Below are positions 42,001 to 53,674 of a DNA stretch of 64,000 nucleotides, piece by piece. Made by a program: the position numbers and the translations under genes. The notes below the pieces were generated by a model that had not been told where the DNA came from, ran no database searches, and saw nothing but the letters and a program-made list of their open reading frames with translations. Every line of letters begins with the position of its first letter. Within the stretch, counting starts at the first letter, position 1. This DNA comes from Baylisascaris procyonis (lineage: Eukaryota > Nematoda > Chromadorea > Rhabditida > Ascarididae): positions 310,001 through 374,000 of the forward strand of contig JAZARR010000248.1 in assembly GCA_037389465.1 (NCBI GenBank), written 5' to 3'.

Positions 42001-45000
42001 TATTACATGGAAGCGATTAACTATCGTGCTGTGATATCGATGGTGCTGCTTTTCCCCTCCTTCCGTTTTCCTTTGCACTAATTTCCTCTCCAAACTAACT
42101 GTTTCGACGTCGGGCACCAAATACCGCAAATTTCTCATTTAATAAGGCTTTTATTCTTTGAGGAATTGGTAGCGGCACAATGAATCATTAAGTTTCTAAA
42201 AAATCAACGCTGCTGTTAGAAATCTGAAGGGGAATATATATAGTAAAAGATGGACCCATTCCATTTGCTATCGAAATGGTGAAAAAATCTGATTGATGCA
42301 TTTTTCGATAGTTGGACCCATCAAGTTTGGAACCGAATCTATCCGGTCCCTCCATGATCATAGAACAAATCTGATCCGGATCGCGACCGGGACGACGACT
42401 GTACTTAACAGGGACTCATAAATAAGTTTTTGACGTCGGAAGTTTTTATTTTTTTATTTTAATATCCACAAGGTTGTTTCTGGTAGTGTGTATATATCGT
42501 TGGTTCATTATTGTCTATTCTAGCACTGAAGTGTGATGGACATTGCAAAGCACAATGTGGGAAGCCGTTGAAATGCGGTCACAGATGCATACGAAGATGT
42601 GGAGAGAATTGTGAACCATGCATAGGCGCATGCCTACATGAATGTCAACATATATGCTGTGGAGGACCATCAACACTTGACGAAGTTAGCTGTATTCGAT
42701 ATTGCTGTTATTGTTACCGTTGAAAGAAATTTGTAAGAAAATATTAGAGGCAAGGGTGGAGTGAGTAACGATCATGCGATACTCTTCATAAGTGAGCCGT
42801 ATATTCGATCATGTTTTATAAAGGAAATGACTTTTTCTTATTTATACTTGTTAGAGCCTATTCCAGAGTTGTCGTTTCATTTAATTCATTATATGGGTAA
42901 GTTTATGAGGCAGGAATTTTGTTTTGAGCTTTGTGACGGATCTGGTTAGCGGATAATGAATCGAGTTGAATCATGAAACGATATTTCTTTAAATTTCTTT
43001 AAAAAAACGATAGTGTTCAGATTTGTCGGAAGTTCAGCTGTTTCTTTTCTTTTTTTCATCAAATTTTGCTTGTAATTCATATTTGATCAATTTAGTAATT
43101 AATTCATTCAATTTGTGTCGCTCATTATTATTTTTGTTATTATTAGTCAGAAGGTAATTATAAATTTTTTAAAATAGTTTTGAATGCCGTCATTCAACTA
43201 GTATTGTGCTCTCTTCATCGTCGTGTTTGTACAGTTTGTTTTATATGCTTACGAGGTATATTACTTATGTTTATGTTATGTTGTATTGCAGTCCCGTAGA
43301 CGGAAATGTAGTGAAGCATGTTTGTTCTGTGCAGAGACATGCGCCAATAGCTGTGCCCATCGTTCATGTTGCTGTCTATGCTGGCAACCGTGCAATGTGC
43401 AGCCCTGTGAACATATATGTGACAAGAAGTTGCCTTGTGGGCATCCATGTGGTGGTCTCTGCGGTGAAATATGTCCAAGTGAGTTGTTTGCAAAATTTAT
43501 GAGTTAAGGCTTCGATTCTCAAATTACGCTCAATTCTATCGGGCAATGTTAGCGTATCTCATTATAGCTTCATTGTGCAATATTTCGAGTTATTTGAAAG
43601 AAATCTATTCGCCACTTTTTTTTTAACGTCGCGAAAATGGAAAAGAATATTTTTTTGATTGAGCTAATATCGACCTTAGTATCATCCTTACTTCATTATG
43701 CCCAAGCGAAGATACTTATTACGTCATGACATCCGATATTATCGGTGATATGCCCACATCAGGGTTTTATTGATTGCTATGTAGTCATTTGCATAACTAT
43801 CGCTCGTTTATTTTGTACCAAATTGCCATTTCAGAATATCTAAGCATAAGCTAGAGGGACAGGTTGGGATCTCAGGATGCAAAGTGTAAGGAAGGGAATC
43901 AAAGTATTCATTTTGGAGGTTTGCGGGAATCACTTAAATTAGAATTTATTTATAGAACTATGTAAAAGATGTACTCCCGATCAGTGGAGAGAATTGTTCG
44001 GGGCAAATGCGTCATCGACTAGAATTTTACAGATCCAAGGCTGCGGCTGCATCCTACCAGTCGAGGTTTTTTTTTTGTGATTATTGCCTTCTGCTAGCGA
44101 TATGCCAATATAAATCGCTAGGTCTACTTTGAGACACTATACTTTAATTTCATTATGGTTATGATGCCTCAATTAACAGATATGTGGAGGTCGATAGAGA
44201 AAGAGTTTATGAGAGCTTAAGGCGCAAAAAGATTGTTGATTCCAATCTGAACTATGGCTTTCTACTTTCATATGAGATTGACTGGAGGTTTAATTTTATC
44301 TCACCTTATAGTCTGTCGGCCAAATTCCTAAAGACATGGGGAGGGGATGTGGATTTGATAACAGGCATTATGAACTATTGGTAAGAAACATAGGTGGCAG
44401 ATGAATGGATACTGCTCAAATTTGAATCGCTGTATGAGTTTCGCTCATTCCTTTCATCTTCCGTCCTTCATTTTCGCGCTTACCTCGATAACTACTGCTT
44501 TCGAAGGTGCATACCATAGCGGGATATTTATTTCAAAAGAATTTTCGATTGGTTATATGTCGTGCGTGGTCCTATATCTGTTGTTCATACTCGTAATATT
44601 TGAGGGGGCGGATGCGGCTATCACAAGGCAGTTACGCTCGAGAGAACCGCTACGGTGCCCGAGATGCTCATCAAAGCTCACCGTCAAGAGTTGTTTTAGA
44701 TATGCCATCCAGCTTAAAGAGGAGGCATTGGCTAATGAAAAGGCAATAAATGTTTCATTTTCTTTTTTATTAAATTAAATGATATGATTGATTCAATTTG
44801 ATATGAATATTGCCGTATACCATCAAAGAGATGCATAAACAGCTGACCGTGTACCATTGATTGGGTTGGTGAAGACACAGCTCAGGTAGAGTGCTTAGAA
44901 GATGTTGCACAACTGAAATTTCTTTTAAGGAAAAGAGAGGAAGGGAGTAAGAAAATTGTATTGTTTGCGATTTCATATTCACAGCGGTATGGAATGAGAT

Positions 45001-48000
45001 GGTTATATAAACACTCTAGTACGCATCTCGGTTCATTCACAAAAACCAACGTTTATGCGTATCTGTGTCGATTTGTTGATAGAAGTTGATATTCGCAGAA
45101 ATGCGAATCCTTTTTAAGGCTAAATTTGCAAGAAGAGTCGCTGTTTCCAGTCGACATTCGGGCATCAAATCGACCGTCGTTGAGCGACTCGGCGTTGAAA
45201 TAGATCAATTGAAAAGATGCACTTATGCGAACCCAAAGGTTTCATTTTTCGTTATAAATGATGATCTTATTCGGTGCATTAGACGTCACAATATTTATGT
45301 GTATATTGCACGGAAAGCTCTATATGAGACATATTACCGTTTACATGTCTTATGAGGATGGATGTATACGCAGAGATCCACCTACGATAGGGATACAACT
45401 ATAGATCTACTGTAGGCGCTGTACCTGGTTACTGATTTTAAGATCCAATGAAACTGTTGTTCGAAACCGTCCTTGCGTTCTATAGATTCTCTGTTAAGGG
45501 AGACGAATGCAGATTGTAATCGCTCTTGTTGTGCCCGTATTGTCATGAAAAGTTGTGGGCGTTCATTTTATGGTCTATTATTATAGGGGTTATCTTTGAA
45601 ATATGTTGCAGATGTGTTTATTTCGACTTTTCTTTTCTATGCTTACAGCATATCAATGTACCCATACCTTTCACCGATAGAATGTAGATTGAATGCAGAA
45701 ATTTCACAAATTTTAAATTCATCGAAATCAACGAGACTTTTGAAAGTACATATTTCATTTGTATTGATAATTGTTGAAATACTAAGCATACCATTATGCT
45801 TATGTTTATCTTTAAATTCACTTCGTTACTTCAATGAGCTCTATTTTTCTCTGAATTCATCGTTTCCTATTGGTAACTGGCGATCGCTTTTATGTTGACT
45901 CCGTCCAGATTTTTTCGTTCCTTCCTAACAAGCAATCGGCACTTTCGTCGAGACGAGGAGGATGGAGTAGGTCGCGATTTCCGATAGTCTGGTCAGCATT
46001 CGAAGGGCAGATGATGAGCGCAAGCGTTAATCCTTCAAGCGGTGTGATAATTTCAGCTAAGCGGAAGTGGAAGTGATATGAGGAGATATTTATTCGCAGT
46101 GAATGCTTTTTGATTGATGTGAGGAAAGTATGGCATCACAATTGAAATATTTTTTCATTGATGCAAAATTATCATTGTAATGTACTCACTTTCTTTACAA
46201 TAGTGAGTTACTATTTTATAAGGTGATCGGAGGTACAAATTTGTTTCATTACGTTCGCTTTAAAAATCGGAAGTATTCAAATTTTCACATGGTATTCAAA
46301 TTGAACGATTCGACGAATCATAGGGCAGAGGAAATTTTTGCGAATTCTTTCTGCTATTTCTATCTGTTGCATTTTCAGCCAAATTTTATGCAGTATTTGA
46401 TGGACATGCTGAATAATATGCGATCGCAAGTATCTTCATTGACTTTCAACGAAGTGGCAGCTGGTGTATGGCTCAGGCTTTCATTGTATGTTGATTCTCT
46501 TTATTAAAACATTATTTCTGATTGAAACTATCAAATTTTCATTGTTGTGCAGAAGCTTTGTGCTAATTTGTTGAGCAAAAATACGCTGCAACAGTAGGGA
46601 AACATTATTAAACTGTCTACAAGAGCCGGAACTATCGTTTTCAGGTGATCCTTTGGTTGAACCGAAGTCCTCATGTGATCGAAACTGCGTTGAACCGAAA
46701 TCCATGGTATCGCTCCCACCTATATGTGCCCATAATGACGATCTTAATGTAATTGGTGTGAAATTAATATCGATAAAATGTTATTTCCATTTGTGGATAT
46801 GACATTAAACGCAAATATGAAAGCATGTAGGCTTTTGATACGTATGTGATTACATTGCAGGGATCTAGCTGATCTGTGCACGATGTGTAGACGTGTTGCG
46901 ATGACGAAGTTTCGTTCAGTACCAAAGAAGACTCCTCACGTCCACGCTCTCTTCAAGCATTATTTCGGTGAACACAACGACGTTCGCGCTGCTCTTGTAG
47001 GTGTTTTTCATTATTTTTACCAAGTCGCTAAATTTGAGACGGTAAGATAGGTGTTGAAGTTATTTCGATAGTATAGTCGGAAATCAGAAAGTTAGAAGGA
47101 CAAGGATGAGAATCGCGAAGGGATGCTTATCCTGATTGTTGATGAATATTATGAAATTGTTCGATCACAGAGGCGTAAAGCTTATGTCTGCAAAGATGTT
47201 GATTGATAGTTTCCATGGAATGAGTTGAGATGTAAGTTTTCAGCAAGAATAGCTTATCATCCTTTCATTGATCACTATAAGGAAATATCTGTTTATGTGG
47301 TTAGTAAATTCCCATCACTTAGATTAGTCGCAGCATAGCTCGCAAATATTGCGACATAGATGAGAGCAAACTGACATGGAAAGATGCATCATTCAGGCAT
47401 TATTTTTAGTGGTGAATAATTCTTTCTTTGTTCTAATATTTGTAGAATAAGTTTTGTTGGATGTGCTCTTAACGCACATGCACCTGTTTACGTTTCTCCG
47501 ATGCTTTCCATATCAATAGCTATGGCCGTTGCAATTGAAAGTTTTAATTTGCAACCACAGCCATCATTTAGAACCAAGGAAAGGGCTAGGGAAGGGGGCT
47601 CGCTTTTCTTTGGTTTCAGCTATAAATGTTGCATCTTCTTCTGTCATCAGTGATGAAATCTATGCACAAATTCGAATAGGATCCTTCGAGTAGTATGAAA
47701 AATTTCCAAGCCATCCTCCTATTTTGTTGCTCTTTGGCTGTTTTCCATATCGGAACTCGCGAAGTCCACTTTGCACTGTTAGCGTTTTCGCTTTTGCAAG
47801 GAAACAACTTTTGAAAGAAAATTAAATCTAATTCCATCGTTATGTCGATATCATTTTCTGATTAATTTTGAATCGTTGTCCTTTTATGTGGACTTATGTA
47901 GTGGGGAGGGAATAGGGAAGCTGAGAAAAAAGCTAAAAAAACTTACTGAAGCATTTCTATTTACATCAGAGAAGCCGTGAAAAGTATTGCATGTCATTAG

Positions 48001-48544
48001 ATAGAGAGAATGAATATTGGTCGATTTAATGTGATTTCAGAGTTCGCATCTAATGCTTTTGCTCACTTATGTAAGAAAGAATGGTGGAGAGGTGCTATCA
48101 GTTTTGATCCCATCGTTGGCTTGTGGTATTCGTTCAATTTTCATCAAATATCAGGTACTGTTTATTTTCTATTCTAATGCGTTCATTAGATTCTTAAAAA
48201 TTTTATTTATTTCTCTCATTATTGAATGAGAATGGTTCGAATTTCTTTAGGTGGGAATGCTGACAAACGAAATTTCAAAAAGAAAGCTTGATATAACGAA
48301 AACACAAATGGATGACATAAAAATGGCGATCGATAAAGCTTTGGAACCAACTGACGAGAGCAAACAGCGGATGAATGTTGGTTGGTATTTGGTATTCGGC
48401 GTTCTATGTTTTTCATATATTAAAGAAAAAAACATTAAGAGATTTTTCATCGAAATGATAACGTATTCCGGTGGGAATCATCGTTTTGAACGAGATCATG
48501 GAAGTCGTTCTTTTCAGCGATTTGGTTTATGGCTAGGTAATTGA
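16901..48544 (+). CDS. znfx-1: ZNFX1 homologue (NFX1-type zinc finger helicase), whole gene
   Basis: One gene of about 46 exons that sum to a multiple of three, about 2,252 residues. That lies between vertebrate ZNFX1 (~1,900) and C. elegans ZNFX-1 (~2,400). Order of parts: helical N-terminus (residues ~1-480), pre-helicase signature [15 protein letters not shown]1/UPF1-like helicase (~840-1530), NFX1-type zinc fingers (~1534-1886), helical C-terminus. From established knowledge, C. elegans ZNFX-1 is a Z-granule protein needed for inheritance of RNAi and small-RNA balance, and mammalian ZNFX1 senses dsRNA. Function here is inferred from homology. Exon details are in the five sub-entries that follow. 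The helicase and finger exons are secure; the first exons and those after 44751 are less so. Introns are mostly 150-1,200 bp and several contain simple repeats. Confidence 0.9.
21175..21254. repeat. (AT)n/(TATG)n microsatellite next to an exon acceptor
   Basis: About 46 bp of AT repeats grade into TATG repeats and run directly into the ATACAG acceptor of the ZNFX1 exon at 21257. The polypyrimidine tract is therefore replaced by the repeat. Confidence 0.95.
23118..26635 (+). CDS. znfx-1: ZNFX1 pre-helicase region, exons 10-16
   Basis: Exons: 23118-23259, 23580-23726, 24356-24440, 24595-24754, 25244-25325, 25426-25601, 26512-26635. Family signatures are [10 protein letters not shown], then [20 protein letters not shown], then [22 protein letters not shown] and [17 protein letters not shown]; they match the accessory region just before the helicase in ZNFX1. 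Exon 25426-25601 joins 26512 in phase 0 and gives a continuous match, so the 88-codon ORF at 26259-26525 is intronic. The acceptor at 24594 is poor: an alternative exon start at 24542 reads [17 protein letters not shown] and then hits TGA (see findings). The exon ending at 26635 closes with a run of Asp codons (GAT)n. Confidence 0.85.
27052..27104. repeat. (AATA)n tetranucleotide microsatellite
   Basis: About 13 tandem AATA units in a ZNFX1 intron, with looser AATA-like sequence continuing to about 27165. Confidence 0.97.
27756..38135 (+). CDS. znfx-1: ZNFX1 SF1/UPF1-like RNA helicase core, exons 17-30
   Basis: Exons: 27756-27926, 28931-29153, 29835-29898, 31098-31286, 31849-31989, 32758-32916, 33301-33444, 33723-33782, 34468-34683, 34972-35155, 35728-35919, 36602-36744, 37388-37570, 37956-38135. 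Motif I (Walker A) is GPPGTG/GKTF, split by the 1,004 bp intron 27927-28930. The Q-motif-like [10 protein letters not shown] precedes it. Motif II is VIIEEAAEV in exon 34972-35155, with EE in place of the usual DE, as in other ZNFX1 proteins. Motif III is GDHQQLRP, motif IV QHRMAPS, motif [12 protein letters not shown], motif [11 protein letters not shown]. All ATPase motifs look intact. Between motifs I and II, exons 31849-33444 encode an acidic, low-complexity insertion ([18 protein letters not shown]) that probably forms a surface loop. Confidence 0.95.
30468..30973. repeat. 25 bp minisatellite, 20 copies, in a ZNFX1 intron
   Basis: The unit TGGCCATTC(T/C)TGGCCATAGTCTTTC repeats 20 times with almost no change. 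One site alternates T/C between units, and one unit has GCC for GTC near 30550. Each unit holds two TGGCCA palindromes. It lies in the 1.2 kb intron 29899-31097. Because 25 is not a multiple of 3, all three minus-strand frames stay open (long ORFs of 162-192 codons rich in [10 protein letters not shown]). I treat these as artefacts. Confidence 0.97.
33020..33054. repeat. (AT)n microsatellite
   Basis: 35 bp of pure AT repeats in the ZNFX1 intron 32917-33300. Confidence 0.95.
38185..38249. repeat. (AT)n microsatellite
   Basis: About 65 bp of AT repeats with one C interruption, starting 50 bp after the exon end at 38135. Confidence 0.95.
38600..44065 (+). CDS. znfx-1: ZNFX1 NFX1-type zinc-finger array, exons 31-37
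   Basis: Exons: 38600-38709, 39568-39661, 40916-41092, 41721-41940, 42524-42684, 43292-43478, 43956-44065. They translate to a dense Cys/His array with repeated CGH and C-x3-C spacing: [69 protein letters not shown]. This is the NFX1-type zinc finger that follows the helicase in ZNFX1, used for protein or RNA binding. The last exon ends in [10 protein letters not shown], matching the family segment 'CGHxLEVE'. All exon phases match. Confidence 0.93.
38980..39039. repeat. (AT)n then (TTTA)n compound microsatellite
   Basis: AT repeats from 38980 to 39010 change into TTTA tetranucleotide repeats. The block is inside the ZNFX1 intron 38710-39567, which also has a G-run at 38848-38857. Confidence 0.95.
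44605..48544 (+). CDS. znfx-1: ZNFX1 C-terminal helical region (tentative exon chain)
   Basis: Exon 44605-44751 is well supported ([11 protein letters not shown] then [12 protein letters not shown], the CPxC block of the family). A phase-consistent chain continues: 45099-45178, 45649-45745, 46379-46489, 46645-46706, 46861-47000, 47244-47299, 48041-48154, 48251-48544 (TGA). Supporting stretches are [44 protein letters not shown], and [14 protein letters not shown]. Exons at about 45906-46076 and 46223-46291 are open too and could be added in phase 0. The final exon ends [15 protein letters not shown], which resembles the tail of the family's RZ-type finger. However, the Cys/His ligands expected just before it are not there. 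A donor at 48536 could also lead to an alternative last exon at 48945-49037. Confidence 0.5.
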
Positions 48545-48944
48545 TTCCAATTAGGTTATGGCGAGCGGTGTTATCAAGGCGAGGTCTAACCTTCTTCGAA
48601 GAGACGATGGATCGGACCTAACATAGGCACCGATCCTAATTATGATCGGAACAGGACTTAGGCTAGCTTGTTTTTAAGTCACTCTCTCAAGGTTTTCTTC
48701 CTTTCATTTCTTGAACACACTGCGGGCAGCATCTTTTAACGTGGCAGGTATTGCTAGGAAATTGCGCTAACGTTGCCTATTGCCTTAGGCACAATAGTGA
48801 AATGTTGTTTGTCTTATGAAATGCAATAGGGGTAAGAGGCAAGAGGTCGGAAACATCGCAAATTGAAGCCAGTAAAAAAATGGAGGTCTATATCAATTCT
48901 ATCGCTCAACGATTTACTAGTATATTCGAATAATTTTCTTTGCA

Positions 48945-49037
48945 GCGTCGCTAATGAAAAGATTGATGACTATCTATGAGAGTTTCGATTTGTCACATAT
49001 GGTTTGGGCTGAGTTGCGATGCTTGGAATGATGATAG
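48945..49037 (+). CDS. Possible alternative last exon of the ZNFX1 gene
   Basis: CTTTGCAG is followed by an open frame (LMKRLMTIYESFDLSHMVW... to TGA). It is in phase with a GTAATT donor at 48536 that would replace the stop at 48542. If used, the protein ends about 31 codons later with different residues. Neither end has a nearby AATAAA that I can see, so the choice is open. Confidence 0.3.
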
Positions 49038-50770
49038 TATCAAGTGGATAGCATCATTGAGTACAGGAAAATTTCGCGAAGAAAGAATTTGGCACTTTAT
49101 TTATCGTCTTTATTCAATATCTTTTTTTTTCAAATTTCAAAAATGTTGTATTTTTAATGCATCTTGAAGTGATGATGTTTTCTTTAAATTTCGTTAAAGT
49201 TCTTTTAAAGGCTTTTAGAGAGCAGAATATTGCCTCGTCAATTTAGAAGGTAGAGATTATCAATTGCGAAGGAAAATCTATTTGAATTGTTTTCCCTACA
49301 TCACATAATTCAACTCATTGGATTTGAACTGTTTTTGGCACATCGTTCGTCATAGCATATTGCACTATTTTTTGAAGTGCTTCCATTGATATTTATTTAA
49401 TTAGTTCACATATGTGTTCATTTGAATTGCCAATTGATGTCGACCTATATTCTTATTAATTTTCATAGTTTCTATGCTGCGTTCTTTGGAGGTTCATTTT
49501 ATCTTAGCGGTACTATTTCAGTGGTACATTTCTCACTTCACCTCCATTATGAAGAAGAAGATGAGTCTTGTTCGAAACTTTCGAATGTAGTTTTTTTTTT
49601 TTTTTTTTAATTGCGATTCCTGGAATGGGGACCTGAGACTGCGACAACTTTAGGAGGTTGCTTGCATTGTAGAAAGTCCAGGATACTCTGGCAATCCAGA
49701 GCCATAGCTTTGGCCTTACTCTATTCTCTACGCTCCTAATCTATCCTGCTATCATCCCTGACGGGCTTCAGCAGTTTAACATCGGGTATATATACTGCTA
49801 TCGTGCCTTTCATTTTAGTGCTCTCATTCACTTAATCGGTTTTGTTAGCTTTATTCTATACATTTCATGCTTAAGTTATATAATTTCCTATGTTCTTTAT
49901 TCTAAACATTTATCAACTCTTTGCATTAAAGATTATCATTACCAATAAATACTTATTTGTGAATTGTTCACATATGACATATGTGGCTAAGCAACAATTC
50001 AGAGAACTTGTTGGACTAGATCAATGAAAGCTATTATTTTTAGCTGGAAAAAAATCCATTTAAAAGTAGATTTTTATAGACGAAATATGCATATTTGTAA
50101 AATTAGTGTATTCTACAAGTGGTTCATTACCATAAGGACGACAGGAAACGAATAAATTACTGAAGGAACTAAATCCTTCTGCATTAGATAACTTTGTGGC
50201 CTTTTCATCAAATATCTATAGTAGTACTTTATTTCTCATTATGCGAATCTTTGCAAAATTAGTTGCACTTAAGCTGAGTAAAATATTGTTTTGTAAAGTT
50301 TAATTTTAAAAATTACCAAATATGATCTTTTTTTAGACCAAAAAAAAAAACTTCAGGATATCGTTTTTACTTATAATATCGCAAAATGCTTTTTTTTGCA
50401 ATTTCAGTGGGAAATATTAGCAAATTCTTTTTGATTTCTAGTCGACATTTTTTATTGTTTTCATTTATATAAGGATAAATTCCTTTGAAATGTTTGTTCA
50501 CTTTTATATTAGCAATTTATTAAAGAAATAACACATCATATGTGTTTAAATATTCTTGTTGATATATAATTTTCATCAAAAATTTCGGTGATTGAACCCA
50601 ATTTATAACATTTTAAGCGAAAAATTAACGCTTCACTTCAGTGTCTTCTCAATTAGCTGATCGTATTCTCTTCCATAAACCCTAGAACGACGTTGCTAAG
50701 TGATGATAAAAGCTCTTAACGTTTGAAACGCTATATTTTTTCGATATTTCAGTATAAAACGTTCATCTAC
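49038..50770. other. Intergenic region after ZNFX1
   Basis: I see no convincing gene. AT-rich with long T and A runs (for example 49589-49608). ORFs here are short and hydrophobic with no compatible splice partners. Confidence 0.55.
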
Positions 50771-53639
50771 ATGAGATCGCTGCCAACGCTTCTCCTTGTT
50801 TTTTTAAACGGTGAGATATTTCTATTACGAATAAATTTCTTCATTACGAATTGAAGCTGAGATATATCACTATAAAAAAAAAAACCCATGAAAACTTTTT
50901 TTTTTCTAAATTTATTCCCCTCGAAAGAGAGATATTCCAACATTTTCAGAGAAATGCGGACCGAGATATTGAACTGCGAAATTCCTCGTACTTTTTAATG
51001 AGAAATAAAGAGTTTCCTTTCTCAAATCTCTTTAAAAAAACCTTTGCCTTCAACATCTCCCATAATTTCGAGAAATTCTGAGCGTAAGATGTGTATTTTT
51101 TCTTCGTCGCTATTTTTAGAGAATTATAATTTCCATAATTTTCCATGGTACAATCAACAGTAAAAATCAACAACGGTTTCTTTTATGTCTACGGTCACCA
51201 TCACAATCATCAGGACGCGGAATAGGACACGGAAAAGAAGGGTACTTCCAGAAACAGGTAACTTATAAATCCTCGATGGTATTTTTGCTAGGCGCGGATT
51301 TATAACATGAATAATTTTTCAAGTAAGTAGTATCAACTCGGTCATGAACGATTTCGAAACAAGCACTCGTAAACCAACGGTTACTTCACCAATTTCATCT
51401 CCAACCGTTTCCTATATGGGACCATACACTGGTGAATATTTGGGTCATATATGGCGACCAAAAACCACACCGTCACCAACAACCTCAACTGCTGCGCCAA
51501 CTACCACCATATCAGCCGATATGGACATGTCTTTCAATGAAACGAATTATGCAAACCTCAACAGTACACATGAGAAGCTTATCATTTACAAGGATTTCAA
51601 TGTTAGCCTCATCAAGAAGCTAGTCATTACAACTACAGGTTAGTGAAGATGAAACAATTGAGAATTTATTCATATTGATATACTCGAGGCAAAGTGATAA
51701 TGGCTTTGTTTCGAGCTTTAAAGAGAGAGTATAAGCATTTGCGATTGTTTTTTTAGCCTCATTATTCATGCACAACTATTGTTTGGGAATTTTTTTTTTT
51801 CTGAAAAAGGTGGAAAAAGAAAAAATGATTAAATAAAACGTTTGATAAAAATTTTTATGAATGAAAACAGATCATAAAAAATAAAATTCAAAAATTCAAT
51901 GCTTTTTTTGAAAAATTTTATTGTGGCTCTTTGTAGAATTTTCAAAAATAAATTTTTTTTTTCAAAAATTAGAGGGAATAAAAGAAAAGTTTTTCGAAAA
52001 ATTTTTGAAAAGTTAAAAAATTTTGAAAAAGCTTAAAAAATTTTGAAAAAAAAAATTTCCAAAAAACGATTGAATGTTCACAAAACGAATTAAATCAGCT
52101 ATCTGAATAAAAATAACACCAAATATAGTTATAAAATGTTTTTTTTTTTTTTTACTAAAGGGTTTATTTACGCCTTATTTGGTTTAATGAAATATTCGGA
52201 TCATAGAGAATGAATGCCATAGTGCTATGTGGATGAATCCTTTTCCCATCATGCAATTACATACGGAAAATACCTAAGAATCAATGAGATGTGATCAACT
52301 AACGAAAAAGAATGCCTCATTCAACGTTCACTTCTATGGCAGTGACTGTTGCATGAAGGGGATTTGCATCACTAAGGATAAACGAATGAATGACACCTTT
52401 CTCTATACTTGCTAAAGAGTTTCACGATTGTTTCCAGAAAAAACTTTCGCTGTTGTATATTTTATTGCCAATTGAAATATGTTAGAATTTAGTAAGTAAT
52501 GAGATAAGCTCGATAGTATTTGATGTTCTATTTGAAAAAAAAAAAGAAAAAAAAACTCCTAACTCAAATGATTAAATCAACACAATGTGATTGTTTAGTG
52601 GCATCGGCGATTGCTATATTCGTGATGATTATTTGTACACCATGGTGTGATCGAAAAGCTCGTAATGCTCATCTTACTCTCGATATCTATAGCTATGATG
52701 AAATGATTCGCAACGAAAAATTATCACTTAACAAAGCAATTCGAACAAGAGAGATTATTAAACGAGTAAGTAAATAATTAAATATATTTTTTTTTTAATA
52801 TCATAACTTCTTCGAAAATATACTATACTTTTAATGAGCGAATAAACTATACCTTTGATACAGGAATTTTTTTTACCTTTATTGTACTTTAACAAACTGT
52901 TACAACCAGTATCATACAATAATACTATGTTTTTACTTTTTTAAAGTTTTCTACACTTTTTTAGTGAAAATTACGCCACGTTTTCGTCTTCAAATGAAAG
53001 ATGTACCATAAGCAATATAAACACCTAGCAAATAAATTGTGAAAAATAACCATAGAATTAACAATAAAGGCTTGGTGAGTATATAAAAATAAAAGTCTAT
53101 CGCAACGATGTGCGTATGACCTTAGCAGCAAATCGTCCGCGCACAAAGAAACATGGGTCGAGATTAAGAAAAAAAAGCATGCCTGCAACCATCGGTTAGT
53201 AAACGCTTCGAGGCACTTAGGAAGAGTGAATGAAGTGAATGGACAAGGCATAATGCGTGACCTGATTAATCCATTCAACGATATACTCCAAAATATAGGG
53301 AGATGAAAATATGGTCAAACGGCACTTCAGATGTTTACAATAAATAGGACTATGAAAGTTTATAGATAGATGTTTGTTAATTAAAGCATTAATTATCCTT
53401 TTTTTTCTCAACAGATATCCATTAATTAATATCCAAGATATTTCATATTACATTATAATACTGTCGCTGTCTTTATCTCATTTATTAGAGGTTAATCCTT
53501 TTTTTTTATTCAGGAAGAAATGCTGCAATCGCCACAAAGATTGAAGAAACTCGAACTTCGTAGAAGATATGGTATGAAACGAATTCTTGACGATAGTGAT
53601 AGCAGTAAACACGTCTCACATGAAGAAAATCAATGTTGA
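50771..53639 (+). CDS. Predicted type I single-pass membrane protein, Ser/Thr/Pro-rich ectodomain
   Basis: I do not recognise a family. Exons: 50771-50810 (ATG; MRSLPTLLLVFLN, a signal-peptide-like start), 51324-51638, a third exon ending at 52765 (open from 52517), and 53514-53639 (TGA). Exon 1 joins exon 2 in phase (G plus TA). The ectodomain is Thr/Ser/Pro-rich (TTPSPTTSTAAPTTT) with N-glycosylation sites NET, NST and NVS, so it is mucin-like. Exon 3 has one membrane segment, CLVASAIAIFVMIICTPW, followed by a charged tail through exon 4 (RLKKLELRRRYGMKR). The join between exons 2 and 3 does not fit in phase directly; a 17-nt microexon at 52438-52454 would restore it. An alternative is a start at the ATG at 51344. 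A strong GTAAGT donor follows 52765. Confidence 0.6.
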
Positions 53640-53668
53640 ACAATTGATGATTGATTGTTTCATTCTCG

Positions 53669-53674
53669 AATAAA
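53669..53674 (+). promoter_or_regulatory. Polyadenylation signal of the Ser/Thr/Pro-rich membrane protein gene
   Basis: AATAAA 30 bp after the TGA at 53637-53639. It supports that stop as a true gene end. Confidence 0.65.

Noticed and set aside
44184..44384. 66-codon ORF in the intron after the zinc-finger exons
   Set aside because: Direct joining of 44065 to 44605 keeps the frame and gives the expected order of the CGCILPVE and CPRC segments.
51214..51257. Exon-like segment GRGIGHGKEGYFQKQ in the Ser/Thr/Pro-rich membrane protein gene
   Set aside because: It has splice sites and fits exon 1 in phase, but its exit phase leads to an immediate stop in the next exon, whereas skipping it keeps the frame.
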